IMG/VR virus record: IMGVR_UViG_3300030390_001841 | Span: 1-32,295 of that record | From: a virus | Direction: 5' to 3' (one strand) | Length of the DNA: 32,295 nucleotides | In this document: piece after piece, positions 1-6,071 of the stretch | Position numbering within the stretch: the first letter of the stretch is position 1 | Layout of the letters: each line of letters opens with the position of its first letter | Notes under the pieces: model-generated | Databases searched by the model: none | Told to the model about the DNA's origin: nothing | What the model saw: the letters and a program-made list of their open reading frames with translations, nothing else | Program-made: the position numbers and the translations under genes

Positions 1-1
1 T

Positions 2-115
2 GTTATTGGAACATTTTGTCTATGTTTTTGGTTTGCAATAATTTGTACTTTCTTGTGGGTAAGATATGAAGATAAAAAACGATACCCTGAAAAATATTTG
101 AATTGGTTAAAATAA
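2..115 (+). CDS. C-terminal end of a small membrane protein (5' truncated by window edge)
   Basis: An open frame enters from the left edge and ends at TAA 113-115, giving 37 visible residues. They start with a hydrophobic, Trp/Phe/Cys-rich stretch (about 20 residues, ending in ...FLWV), then a short charged tail (RYEDKKRYPEKYLNWLK). This looks like one transmembrane helix followed by a basic cytoplasmic tail. The stop overlaps the next start (TAATG), so the two are probably translationally coupled. The N-terminus lies outside the window. I do not recognise a family. Confidence 0.6.
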   Translation, partial: VIGTFCLCFWFAIICTFLWVRYEDKKRYPEKYLNWLK

Positions 116-315
116 TGAGTAAAGAAATAAAAGATGTGGCACAACAACAAGCTGAAGAATCATTTGATGGATTTATGTATTGGATGAAAAAAGGCACCCT
201 TGTCTCTTGCCTAATTTTAGCGATAGTAGTAGTCGGCTGTAATTCTGGAGTTGAAGATGATCAATATCCAGCATATAATGGTGAACAATATGATCCTCAA
301 GGAATGAGCAAATAA
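115..315 (+). CDS. Small single-pass membrane or lipoprotein-like protein, 66 aa
   Basis: I chose ATG 115 over the upstream in-frame TTG 103 because it overlaps the stop of the previous gene (TAATG). Residues 1-27 are polar and charged. Residues 28-42 are hydrophobic (LVSCLILAIVVVGC) and end in a lipobox-like VVGC. The tail after it is acidic and Tyr/Gly-rich. Either a lipoprotein with an unusually long n-region or a simple transmembrane peptide would fit. The stop overlaps the start of the next gene. Function is not recognisable; the small tandem membrane genes fit a non-virion accessory block. Confidence 0.6.
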   Translation: MSKEIKDVAQQQAEESFDGFMYWMKKGTLVSCLILAIVVVGCNSGVEDDQYPAYNGEQYDPQGMSK

Positions 316-689
316 TGGATTTATTTCAAAAACAAAAATTTACTTCGCATGCCGGTATTCCTATGGAATGGAAAATAGAAATGGATGCTGTATCTGATAA
401 AGAATGGGATTGTTTAGCATCAATGATTATGGACTACCAAAAGGAACCATTTTCAAAGGTTGTTGGTATTCCTAGAGGTGGCGTTAAATTACAAAATGCT
501 CTTCAAAAATATTCTGAGTGGGAACCAAAACATCCATGGCTAGTAGTTGATGATGTATATACAACGGGAACATCTTTCAGAGAATTCTGTACCACAAGAG
601 AAACGATGTTTGCATATAAATGGGTTGTGTTTGCTAGACAACCTACAGATAAAGATAGCGGTGTAAGAGCTTTATTTACAATGCCATGA
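315..689 (+). CDS. Phosphoribosyltransferase-domain protein, 124 aa
   Basis: The PRPP-binding signature of type I phosphoribosyltransferases is visible as LVVDDVYTTGTS at residues 76-87: hydrophobic residues, two Asp, then TTGTS. It is preceded by VVGIPRGGV (49-57), which fits the PPi-loop region. Such enzymes move a ribose-5-phosphate from PRPP onto a base or orotate. At 124 aa the protein is shorter than most full-length enzymes (about 170-210 aa), so the hood that sets substrate choice is minimal and the substrate cannot be read. It sits two genes upstream of GMP reductase, which makes purine salvage attractive but unproven. ATG 315 overlaps the previous stop. Confidence 0.75.
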   Translation: MDLFQKQKFTSHAGIPMEWKIEMDAVSDKEWDCLASMIMDYQKEPFSKVVGIPRGGVKLQNALQKYSEWEPKHPWLVVDDVYTTGTSFREFCTTRETMFAYKWVVFARQPTDKDSGVRALFTMP

Positions 690-714
690 AATACTATGAA
701 TTAGAGGAAATTGA

Positions 715-996
715 ATGAAAAACAATATTGATTATAAATTTAATGAAAACAAATATATTGAAGAGTTTCAAAAATATATTGATAGTACATATGGAGCTCA
801 TTATTCCACTAATAAATTTCAATCAACTGAAGTAATTATTGACCGAGGACATGGTACAGGATTCTGTATGGGTAATGTCGATAAGTATGCTAATAGATAC
901 GGTAATAAAGGAACACGTGCAGATGCTCGTAAGGATTTAATGAAAATTCTTCATTATGCCCTTATTCAATTGCACATTCATGACGAGGAACTATAA
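715..996 (+). CDS. DUF3310-like small protein, 93 aa
   Basis: The central and C-terminal part (residues about 45-85: GHGTGFCMGNVDKYANRYGNKG, then a D..KDLMKILHYAL helix) resembles the DUF3310 family. That family is common in tailed phages and is often labelled nucleotide kinase-like without biochemical proof. Its hallmark is a Cys-x-Gly-Asn-x-x-Lys-Tyr helix, here CMGNVDKY. The N-terminus is Asn/Lys/Tyr-rich and phage-specific. A GAGGAA Shine-Dalgarno sits just upstream. The stop overlaps the guaC start by one base, so the two are probably co-translated. Function is unknown. Confidence 0.6.
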   Translation: MKNNIDYKFNENKYIEEFQKYIDSTYGAHYSTNKFQSTEVIIDRGHGTGFCMGNVDKYANRYGNKGTRADARKDLMKILHYALIQLHIHDEEL

Positions 997-2111
997 TGCG
1001 TATTGATGATGACGTGAAGCTTGACTATAAAGATGTTCTTATTCGACCTAAAAGAAGTACTCTTGAATCAAGAAAAGAGGTTGATTTAGAACGTAAATTT
1101 ACTTTTTTAAATTATAGTCCAAATTATCCAAATAGTACTGAACCATATAATTATGAGGGCATTCCTATTATGGCAGCTAATATGGATGGCGTTGGTACAT
1201 TTGAAATGGCAGATAAATTATCACTTGAATATGCTTTTACATGTTTAGTAAAAACTTATAGCGTCAATGATCTTGTAGATTATTTTGATAGTGATAATAG
1301 TTTGCGTACTGAATATACTGCAATGAGTATTGGTATTAGTGATCAAGATCATGAAAAATTTAGAACAGTTTACGAACAAGTTGATAACCAATTAAAATAT
1401 GTATGTATTGATGTTGCTAATGGATATACTGTAAGATTTAGTAATTTTATAAAAGAATTTAGAAGTCTTTATCCCAGAATTGTAATCATTGCTGGAAACG
1501 TAGTTACAGCAGATCAGACACAGGAGCTAATTTTAAATGGAGCCGATATTGTTAAAGTGGGCATTGGTCCTGGGAGCGTTTGCACTACTCGGATTCAAAC
1601 GGGTGTTGGCTATCCTCAGTTGTCTTCTGTTATTGAGTGTGCTGATGCCGCGCATGGTCTTGGAGGCCATATCATTGCTGATGGCGGATGTACATGTCCT
1701 GGAGATGTGGCTAAGGCATTCGCTGCAGGAGCCGACTTCGTTATGCTTGGTGGGATGTTAGCTGGACACGACGAAGGCGGCGGAGAAGTAATCGAAAAGT
1801 TTTACGAAACTAATCAGTTAGAGGATTTGCACGGTGAACGTGTAATAGAAAGAAAACAGTTTGTACAGTTCTATGGAATGAGCTCAGATACAGCAAACGA
1901 TAAACACTTTGGAGGTCTTAAAAATTACAGATCTAGTGAAGGTAGAACTGTTTTAATACCATATCGTGGCGCAATTAAAAATACTATTCAAGATACTCTA
2001 GGTGGGCTGCGAAGTACTTGTACATATGCCGGCGCTTCTAATCTTAAGCAATTAAGTAAATGTACAACTTTTATTCGATGTACTCAACAATTTAATTCTG
2101 TTTATTCCTAA
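996..2111 (+). CDS. guaC: GMP reductase (NADPH-dependent), 371 aa
   Basis: The enzyme converts GMP to IMP plus ammonia with NADPH, feeding guanine nucleotides back to the IMP branch point. The N-terminus (MRIDDDVKLDYKDVLIRPKR) is nearly that of E. coli GuaC. The catalytic loop GPGSVCTTRIQTG is intact with the nucleophilic Cys at residue 196, followed by GVGYPQLSSVIECADAAHGL and the phosphate-binding DGGC and GGMLAGH motifs. These segments match GMP reductase rather than IMP dehydrogenase, and there is no CBS domain. At 371 aa it is longer than the roughly 346 of E. coli. The extra residues lie in two surface insertions, near residues 40-54 and 268-285. All key motifs are kept, so it should be active. 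It appears to have been acquired from a bacterium. Confidence 0.93.
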   Translation: MRIDDDVKLDYKDVLIRPKRSTLESRKEVDLERKFTFLNYSPNYPNSTEPYNYEGIPIMAANMDGVGTFEMADKLSLEYAFTCLVKTYSVNDLVDYFDSDNSLRTEYTAMSIGISDQDHEKFRTVYEQVDNQLKYVCIDVANGYTVRFSNFIKEFRSLYPRIVIIAGNVVTADQTQELILNGADIVKVGIGPGSVCTTRIQTGVGYPQLSSVIECADAAHGLGGHIIADGGCTCPGDVAKAFAAGADFVMLGGMLAGHDEGGGEVIEKFYETNQLEDLHGERVIERKQFVQFYGMSSDTANDKHFGGLKNYRSSEGRTVLIPYRGAIKNTIQDTLGGLRSTCTYAGASNLKQLSKCTTFIRCTQQFNSVYS

Positions 2112-2200
2112 ACACTTTAAAGAAAACTCTCTTTTTATTTTTATAAGTATATGAAAGACGTTAAAAGTATTTTAGTTATGTATTGTAATAGGAGAAAAAA

Positions 2201-2533
2201 ATGAAATATGTAATTGATATTGATGGAACTATTTGCAATGAAGTCTTAAAAGAAAATGGCAAAAAAGATTATGCTTTGCATAAACCAATACCAAGCCGCA
2301 TTGCTAAAGTGAATGCTTTATATGATGCAGGACATACTATTAAATACATGACCGCCCGCGGATGTGTAAGTGGTGTTGATTATTATCATTTAACAAAAGA
2401 TCAACTAACAGACTGGGGGGCTAAATTCCATGAACTGAGTGTTGGTAAAAAAGAACATTACGACATTTGGATCGATGATAAAGCCTTTTGGTCTGAGAAC
2501 TTTTTTCGAGAAACCGGTGAGACATATGAATGA
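2201..2533 (+). CDS. HAD-superfamily phosphatase-like protein, 110 aa
   Basis: HAD motif I is at the N-terminus (YVIDIDGTICNE, residues 3-14), with the nucleophile Asp and the second Asp of DxDGT. A motif II-like Thr lies in IKYMTARGC (48-56), and an acidic motif IV-like pair is in YDIWIDDKAF (87-96). The compact size, without a large cap, fits small phage HAD phosphatases and the phosphatase half of polynucleotide kinases. No P-loop kinase is present. The substrate cannot be deduced. GGAG precedes the ATG. The next gene starts inside its stop (ATGA), so the two are coupled. Confidence 0.75.
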   Translation: MKYVIDIDGTICNEVLKENGKKDYALHKPIPSRIAKVNALYDAGHTIKYMTARGCVSGVDYYHLTKDQLTDWGAKFHELSVGKKEHYDIWIDDKAFWSENFFRETGETYE

Positions 2534-2772
2534 TAAATTATCAAGCTTCTTCAGAAAAAATGACTTCTGAAGAAATTAAAGAAGCGAATCGACTTATGTG
2601 GGCAGTTAAAGGTATGCTAATACCTTTAGGCTATTCAAGAGATGACGTCAATTCAACTCTAAAAGGCTACTTTAAAAGACTTTGGTGCAATTGTCATGAT
2701 TATCAATTTGAAGGATTTGAAGAAGCTTGGGAACTCGGTAAAGAAGAGAGACTTAAAAAATGGGAGAAGTGA
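2530..2772 (+). CDS. Hypothetical protein, 80 aa
   Basis: This short, mostly helical, charged protein overlaps the upstream HAD gene by 4 bases (ATGA) and ends one base before the aldolase ATG. It carries a Trp/Cys/His cluster near the middle (RLWCNCHDYQFEGFEEAWEL, residues 50-69) whose C-x-C-H pattern could bind metal but is not a standard zinc finger. No family is recognised. The tight coupling suggests expression together with the HAD phosphatase and the aldolase. Confidence 0.6.
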   Translation: MINYQASSEKMTSEEIKEANRLMWAVKGMLIPLGYSRDDVNSTLKGYFKRLWCNCHDYQFEGFEEAWELGKEERLKKWEK

Positions 2773-2773
2773 A

Positions 2774-3598
2774 ATGAAGTTTATTGCAGCGATGGATCAC
2801 AGTGGCGGAAGTACCGGTGGGGTATTAGAACGCTATGGTCAAGAATACACTGAAGATAATAAAATGGATTTAGTACATTCTATGAGATTAAGGATGGTGA
2901 GTTCTCCAGATTTTACGTCAGATAAAATATGGGCAGCTATTTTGTATAAAGACACTATTGATAAAGGTATGAATCCAATTCTAAAAGAAAAAGGAATTAA
3001 ATCATATTTAAAAATTGACAGTGGTCTTGAAGAGGATGGTACTTTAAAAGATTTTAACGATACCGCGATGTGCGCATATGCGTTTTCAAAAGAATGTTCC
3101 GGTACAAAAATGAGAAGTGTTGTACACGACATATATTCTATTGAAAAGGTTTTAGAACAGCAATTTGAGATAGCGCTAAGAATTAATATGAACTTTAATT
3201 TAATGCCAATTATTGAGCCTGAAATTTCAATTAATAATCCTAACAAGACATCTATTGAAAAAGACTTGAGCCGGTACCTTGCAACATATTTAAAAAATTA
3301 TAAAGGACGCTGTATTCTAAAACTTACTATTCCAGATGATCATACTACGTACGACTCATTACACTCATACAATAACGTAGAAAAAATTGTAGGATTAAGT
3401 GGTGGTTATACTACAAAAGAAGCTTGTGCTAAACTTTCAATTTGTAAAGATATGACGGCTAGTTTTAGTCGAGCTCTGAGTGAGGGGTTATATGCTTCTC
3501 AAACCGACCGACAATTTAATAAATCGATATCACATAATATTCATAGGATTTTTGACGCAGGAAAAACTAGATATCCTAAGCCGCCTATTGCAGAATAA
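2774..3598 (+). CDS. Class I fructose-1,6-bisphosphate aldolase, 274 aa
   Basis: Class I aldolases reversibly cleave fructose-1,6-bisphosphate to DHAP and glyceraldehyde-3-phosphate through a lysine Schiff base. The sequence aligns by eye along its length with bacterial class I aldolases of the Staphylococcus type: FIAAMDHSGGSTGGVL (3-18), MRLRMVSSPDFTSDKI (37-52), KMRSVVHDI (112-120), EQQFEIA (128-134), LMPIIEPEISIN (143-154), CILKLTIP with the Schiff-base Lys at 183, and VGLSGGYT (206-213) with the phosphate-binding Gly pair. SFSRALSEGL (230-239) is also typical. The start is ATG 2774, two codons after an AAGTGA junction with the upstream gene; an earlier in-frame extension overlaps that gene and lacks the family's N-terminus. 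It is slightly shorter than the usual 295 or so residues, but no key motif is missing. It is not a transaldolase, the aldolase-fold enzyme usually seen in cyanophages. Confidence 0.9.
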   Translation: MKFIAAMDHSGGSTGGVLERYGQEYTEDNKMDLVHSMRLRMVSSPDFTSDKIWAAILYKDTIDKGMNPILKEKGIKSYLKIDSGLEEDGTLKDFNDTAMCAYAFSKECSGTKMRSVVHDIYSIEKVLEQQFEIALRINMNFNLMPIIEPEISINNPNKTSIEKDLSRYLATYLKNYKGRCILKLTIPDDHTTYDSLHSYNNVEKIVGLSGGYTTKEACAKLSICKDMTASFSRALSEGLYASQTDRQFNKSISHNIHRIFDAGKTRYPKPPIAE

Positions 3599-3627
3599 CT
3601 GTAACATTTATGTCACACTCTAAATTA

Positions 3628-3650
3628 ATGCGCTTTTCGGCGCATTTTTT
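3628..3650 (+). terminator. Rho-independent terminator after the aldolase gene
   Basis: A perfect 6-bp stem (ATGCGC / GCGCAT) encloses a TTTTCG loop and is followed by TTTTTT. It lies 30 bases past the aldolase stop and just before the promoter at 3652, separating two transcription units. Confidence 0.8.
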
Positions 3651-3651
3651 G

Positions 3652-3681
3652 TTGTACAACAGTCTCCGCTTATGGTATAAA
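3652..3681 (+). promoter_or_regulatory. Promoter, TTGTAC-N18-TATAAA type
   Basis: TTGTAC (3652-3657) lies 18 bp from TATAAA (3676-3681), which has an extended -10 TGG just before it. The -35 box is the core of a perfect 10-bp palindrome, GTTGTACAAC (3651-3660). The sequence TGGTATAAAGGTAT recurs at 4284-4297, and TGTAC at the same distance recurs at 4264 and 23201. It would drive the gene at 3708. Confidence 0.65.
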
Positions 3682-3707
3682 GGTATCAAGAGATAAAGGA
3701 GATTAAA

Positions 3708-4055
3708 ATGCGTAGAGATAATAGAACAAATACTTACACCGGCTACACTCAAGAAGATGTAGTTGCTAAGTTTCAAGATGCGTACTCAGCCGGACACATT
3801 GTCCGCTGGCTTTCAAATGATCGGGTTCCTAACCCAGACATGATTGCCGACTGGTATGAAAATGATCTTATCTCTCAAGAAGAGCAAGTTTATTCTTTAG
3901 AAATCAGAGATGAAGAGCAGTCAGATTTTCTACAAGAATACTTTACTGCTCAAGCTAATCGCTCTCCTGAGCAAATCGCTGAAGAGCAAATGATGGCACG
4001 TGCTGCTTTCGGTAATCAACCAATTGTAAATGCCATCACCGGAGAAATCTTCTGA
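3708..4055 (+). CDS. Hypothetical acidic protein, 115 aa
   Basis: This is the first gene after a terminator and a good promoter. AAGGAG sits 7 bases before the ATG. The protein is soluble, acidic (many Glu/Asp and Gln), and predicted mostly helical. It has Tyr-rich N-terminal residues (TNTYTGYTQEDVV) and a C-terminal stretch that ends in NAITGEIF. There is no signal peptide, membrane segment or catalytic motif. I do not recognise a family. The stop overlaps a following 27-codon membrane ORF (TGATG). Confidence 0.65.
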   Translation: MRRDNRTNTYTGYTQEDVVAKFQDAYSAGHIVRWLSNDRVPNPDMIADWYENDLISQEEQVYSLEIRDEEQSDFLQEYFTAQANRSPEQIAEEQMMARAAFGNQPIVNAITGEIF

Positions 4056-4138
4056 TGAAATCTTTTTTCGTAAATTTTACATCAACCATATTGAATATGG
4101 TTTTTGTACTTACAATCTTAACCTTAATTCTTGGATAA
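4055..4138 (+). CDS. Membrane micro-protein, 27 aa
   Basis: ATG 4055 overlaps the upstream stop (TGATG). The peptide starts MKSFFVNFTS and continues as an almost unbroken hydrophobic helix (ILNMVFVLTILTLILG). It would be a single-pass inner-membrane peptide. Coding support is only the stop-start overlap and the hydrophobic composition. A terminator-like hairpin lies inside the ORF (4084-4105). Confidence 0.4.
   Translation: MKSFFVNFTSTILNMVFVLTILTLILG
4084..4105 (+). terminator. AT-rich hairpin with T-run inside the 27-aa ORF
   Basis: AACCATATT (4084-4092) pairs perfectly with AATATGGTT (4094-4102). The effective loop is about 3-5 bases, and the arm runs into TTTTT (4101-4105). The stem is AT-rich and so weaker than the other terminators here. 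It could attenuate read-through from the 3708 gene. Confidence 0.4.
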
Positions 4139-4142
4139 AAAA

Positions 4143-4247
4143 ATGACAGACTATCTCAATACGTTAACAGGTTCTGCTGGCTTTGAGCTAGGATTAATTG
4201 CAGCGTTTGGAATATGGATGATACTTAATATGCTTAGGAGCAACTAA
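4143..4247 (+). CDS. Membrane micro-protein, 34 aa
   Basis: It starts four bases after the previous micro-ORF. The first 13 residues are polar, followed by one transmembrane helix (ELGLIAAFGIWMILNML) and a short basic RSN end. Its neighbours are other tiny membrane peptides. No family is recognised, and the RBS is weak, so it is probably translated by coupling. Confidence 0.45.
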   Translation: MTDYLNTLTGSAGFELGLIAAFGIWMILNMLRSN

Positions 4248-4262
4248 TATATGAAATTAGCT

Positions 4263-4292
4263 ATGTACATCCCTTTAAAACTGTGGTATAAA
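4263..4292 (+). promoter_or_regulatory. Promoter, ATGTAC-N18-TATAAA type
   Basis: ATGTAC (4263-4268), inside the palindrome ATGTACAT, is 18 bp from TATAAA (4287-4292). It shares the block TGGTATAAAGGTAT with the promoter at 3652-3681. It precedes the gene at 4316, which has its own AAAGGAG ribosome site. Confidence 0.6.
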
Positions 4293-4315
4293 GGTATTAA
4301 CAAAAGGAGAATACT

Positions 4316-4549
4316 ATGACTAATCAAGACAACATCACCTTTGAAATGGATCTCGCTTATGAAAATAGCATTTCTGAAATTCATACATATTTCCCTAAGT
4401 CAGTAACTGTAAAGGTTTTGATTGAAAATGGTCCAGGTGGCGGTTGGCCTGTTTGTGAAATTTCAGGTGACAAAAATGTTATCAATAAAACATTATCTGA
4501 TATAGGTTTTGGCGACAATGAAATTCAATTTATGATATATGGAGAATAA
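4316..4549 (+). CDS. Hypothetical protein, 77 aa
   Basis: A strong AAGGAG site sits upstream of ATG 4316, and the gene follows its own promoter. The protein is small and soluble, with alternating strand-like and polar segments. A Gly/Pro turn, ENGPGGGWPVCEISG (residues 37-51), is followed by an acidic C-terminus. It resembles compact phage early or host-takeover proteins in size only. No family is recognised. Confidence 0.65.
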   Translation: MTNQDNITFEMDLAYENSISEIHTYFPKSVTVKVLIENGPGGGWPVCEISGDKNVINKTLSDIGFGDNEIQFMIYGE

Positions 4550-4550
4550 A

Positions 4551-4748
4551 ATGAGAAATCTTGGAACCGCAACACTTCGTTACACTCGCAATATTGATGG
4601 TTTTTTTGAGACTGTCGAAGAAACTCGGCATGGTTTAACCGAAGCATGGGCTCTTAAAGATATTTACAATGCTCTTGCATTGTTGATTGAAAATAATAAA
4701 ATCACAATGGATAACGTATTATGGATCAAAACTGAGGGTTTTAAGTAA
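4551..4748 (+). CDS. Hypothetical protein, 65 aa
   Basis: I chose ATG 4551 over the in-frame ATG 4539. The GGAG at 4541-4544 is ideally spaced for 4551, and the upstream ATG overlaps the previous gene. The protein is soluble with a mixed strand-helix pattern (TATLRYTRNIDGFFETVEE, then a helix WALKDIYNALALLIEN). There is no catalytic motif. Its stop overlaps the next start (TAATG). Function is unknown. Confidence 0.6.
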   Translation: MRNLGTATLRYTRNIDGFFETVEETRHGLTEAWALKDIYNALALLIENNKITMDNVLWIKTEGFK

Positions 4749-4900
4749 TGCCAGTGATGTTCATATATTCAGCAATCGTTGCTCTTGTTGGATTGGTTTT
4801 AATTACTACCGGCGCGCCAGTAGTGGGCTTGGGATTTATTATTATTGGTGTCGGCTGGAGTGTCGCAGCAATGATAAATGATATAAGGAATGACAAATGA
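4748..4900 (+). CDS. Two-helix membrane protein, 50 aa
   Basis: The start overlaps the upstream stop by one base, and the stop overlaps the next gene by four (ATGA at 4897). The sequence is a hairpin of two hydrophobic helices (MFIYSAIVALVGLVLITTG and VVGLGFIIIGVGWSVAAMI) with a very short GAP turn and a charged tail NDIRNDK. The coupling on both sides is good evidence that it is real. The topology is like small holins or superinfection-exclusion peptides, but nothing specific identifies it. Confidence 0.6.
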   Translation: MPVMFIYSAIVALVGLVLITTGAPVVGLGFIIIGVGWSVAAMINDIRNDK

Positions 4901-5196
4901 ACCGGACAGACGCATATATTGGAACATTTACTAATGATTCAAAAGATTCTGCACGAATCAAAGATCTTCGTAAATTTGTAAAATACATGAATAAGATGCT
5001 TAAACAAGAAGGTCTTAATCATCAATATTATATTAAGCTTCAGGGACGTCTTGGTAAAAATAATCCAAACTCCTGGAAATATGAAGCTGGTGAAAATAGC
5101 ATATATGGCGGAAACTACTGTGGTCATTGGCGATGTATTCGCTTAGAAGATGCTGCGCATGCAGATGCATACATTTATAAAAGAAATCCATATTAA
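4897..5196 (+). CDS. Hypothetical protein, 99 aa
   Basis: This is the last gene of the first block, overlapping the membrane gene by ATGA and ending just before the 5221 terminator. It is basic and Asn/Tyr-rich. A helix near residues 20-38 (RIKDLRKFVKYMNKMLKQEG) is followed by YYIKLQGRLGKNNPNSW and a CGHWRCIRLEDAAHADAY segment, a C-x-H-x-x-C arrangement that is not a standard zinc site. The fold is unrecognised. Confidence 0.6.
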   Translation: MNRTDAYIGTFTNDSKDSARIKDLRKFVKYMNKMLKQEGLNHQYYIKLQGRLGKNNPNSWKYEAGENSIYGGNYCGHWRCIRLEDAAHADAYIYKRNPY

Positions 5197-5197
5197 T

Positions 5198-5217
5198 ATC
5201 CGATTATATCCGATTAA
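5198..5217 (+). repeat. Short tandem direct repeat
   Basis: The 10-base unit TATCCGATTA occurs twice back to back, immediately after the stop of the 99-aa gene and just before the terminator. It could be a protein-binding site or replication slippage. The role is unknown. Confidence 0.5.
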
Positions 5218-5220
5218 TAA

Positions 5221-5256
5221 AAATAAGGGCCAGCGAAAGTTTGCCCTTATTTTTTT
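5221..5256 (+). terminator. Strong rho-independent terminator closing the first gene block
   Basis: AAATAAGGGC (5221-5230) pairs perfectly with GCCCTTATTT (5243-5252) around a 12-base loop containing GCGAAAG, and runs into a long T tract. The late promoter begins at the end of the T tract, so it insulates the early block from the late block. Confidence 0.9.
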
Positions 5257-5264
5257 TATAAATA
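5257..5264 (+). promoter_or_regulatory. T4-type late promoter TATAAATA
   Basis: There is a perfect match to the T4 late -10 element recognised by the gp55-type sigma factor. It lies directly after a terminator and 26 bases before the first leader-bearing gene at 5290. It probably drives the late block that follows. Confidence 0.8.
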
Positions 5265-5289
5265 GCATAAACTACTGTAGGAAAAGTTT

Positions 5290-6060
5290 ATGCTAACATT
5301 TAAGAGTTATATATCTGAAAGTAAAGCAGCTGATCAATATGAAAAAAACGTTGCTGATTATATGACTAGTTTAGGTATTCCAGCATCTAGGCCAAAGGTC
5401 AGTGCTAAATATGCAGATATTGCTATTGATACTCAATACCGCGGAAAAAAACGAGTATGGTTAGAAGTAAAAATGAATCACACAGATAATCTTGGTAATG
5501 AGAGAGTTTTCTATAATGGCAAAAAGTGGGATGGTGGTAGAGATAAAAAAAGCGGTAAACTTTCACCTTTAAAAACCTACATTGTTAATTTTTTAAATAA
5601 ATCTGATGAGGCTAAATCCTTTATATCAGATCTAGAGAAATTTTCAGGAATCAAAGATTGCAAGGTGCCGACTACAAAGGGTGGATTAAAGGATCCAAAA
5701 GCAGTTCCACTTGATGTAATGAAAGATTTCTTCAAAACACGTAATCGTTATATAATGAATAAAAGTAATGTAGATTTAGGTAAAATTGTAAGAAAACATT
5801 ATTTAGAAGGTAAAGCAGAATCTGCATATTATTTACAAGCTGGCGATGATTTCTATATATTCGATAAAAAACAAAATCCATGTAATGTTCCAAACGACGT
5901 TCCAGTATTTAAAGGAACAGGTGAATTTAAAATGAGAGTTGGTACACGATCTCAATTTTATGAAGTACAACCTGAAGTAAAGGTTAAAAATATGGCAGAT
6001 AGTAAATATTCTGTTAAGCCAGGAACTAGTAAAAAAAATCCTTTCGAATCTATGAAATAA
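5290..6060 (+). CDS. Leader-bearing PD-(D/E)XK-like nuclease, 256 aa
   Basis: The N-terminus MLTFKSYISES matches the pattern of the T4 capsid-targeting sequence (MKTYQEFIAE): M-x-[TS]-[FY]-x-x-[YF]-[IL]-x-E. This suggests a protein loaded into the prohead, with the tag cut after Glu-10 by a gp21-type protease. Behind the leader, residues 36-61 read KVSAKYADIAIDTQYR... RVWLEVKM. Asp-43 and the E59-V-K61 triplet on successive strands fit the PD-(D/E)XK nuclease core. The C-terminal half (FYIFDKKQNP ... FEVQPEVKVK) looks beta-rich. AGGAAA precedes the ATG. The nuclease call is from motif spacing only. If correct, the enzyme could cut host or competitor DNA after ejection, or act in packaging. 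Confidence 0.6.
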   Translation: MLTFKSYISESKAADQYEKNVADYMTSLGIPASRPKVSAKYADIAIDTQYRGKKRVWLEVKMNHTDNLGNERVFYNGKKWDGGRDKKSGKLSPLKTYIVNFLNKSDEAKSFISDLEKFSGIKDCKVPTTKGGLKDPKAVPLDVMKDFFKTRNRYIMNKSNVDLGKIVRKHYLEGKAESAYYLQAGDDFYIFDKKQNPCNVPNDVPVFKGTGEFKMRVGTRSQFYEVQPEVKVKNMADSKYSVKPGTSKKNPFESMK

Positions 6061-6071
6061 TAGGAAATACA

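Noticed and set aside
996-2111. IMP dehydrogenase as an alternative call
   Set aside because: No CBS domain, and the N-terminus and length match GMP reductase rather than IMPDH.
2112-2200. Possible weak terminator and promoter between guaC and the HAD gene
   Set aside because: The hairpin (AAAGA ... TCTTT) is only 5 bp and the -10/-35 candidates are poor; TATAAGTA at 2142 differs from the late consensus. Not strong enough to annotate.
2201-2533. HAD protein as part of a polynucleotide kinase/phosphatase RNA-repair system
   Set aside because: Only a DxDGT phosphatase-like domain is present, there is no kinase P-loop, and it is in a different transcription block without a leader. Linking it to the ligase-like gene would be speculation.
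4251-4319. 22-codon ORF (MKLAMYIPLKLWYKGIN...) and a matching 22-codon ORF at 3628-3696 sharing LWYKGI
   Set aside because: The shared peptide comes from the shared promoter block TGGTATAAAGGTAT. One ORF starts in a terminator stem, and a third related promoter at 23200 does not encode the peptide. Conservation is better explained by promoter function.
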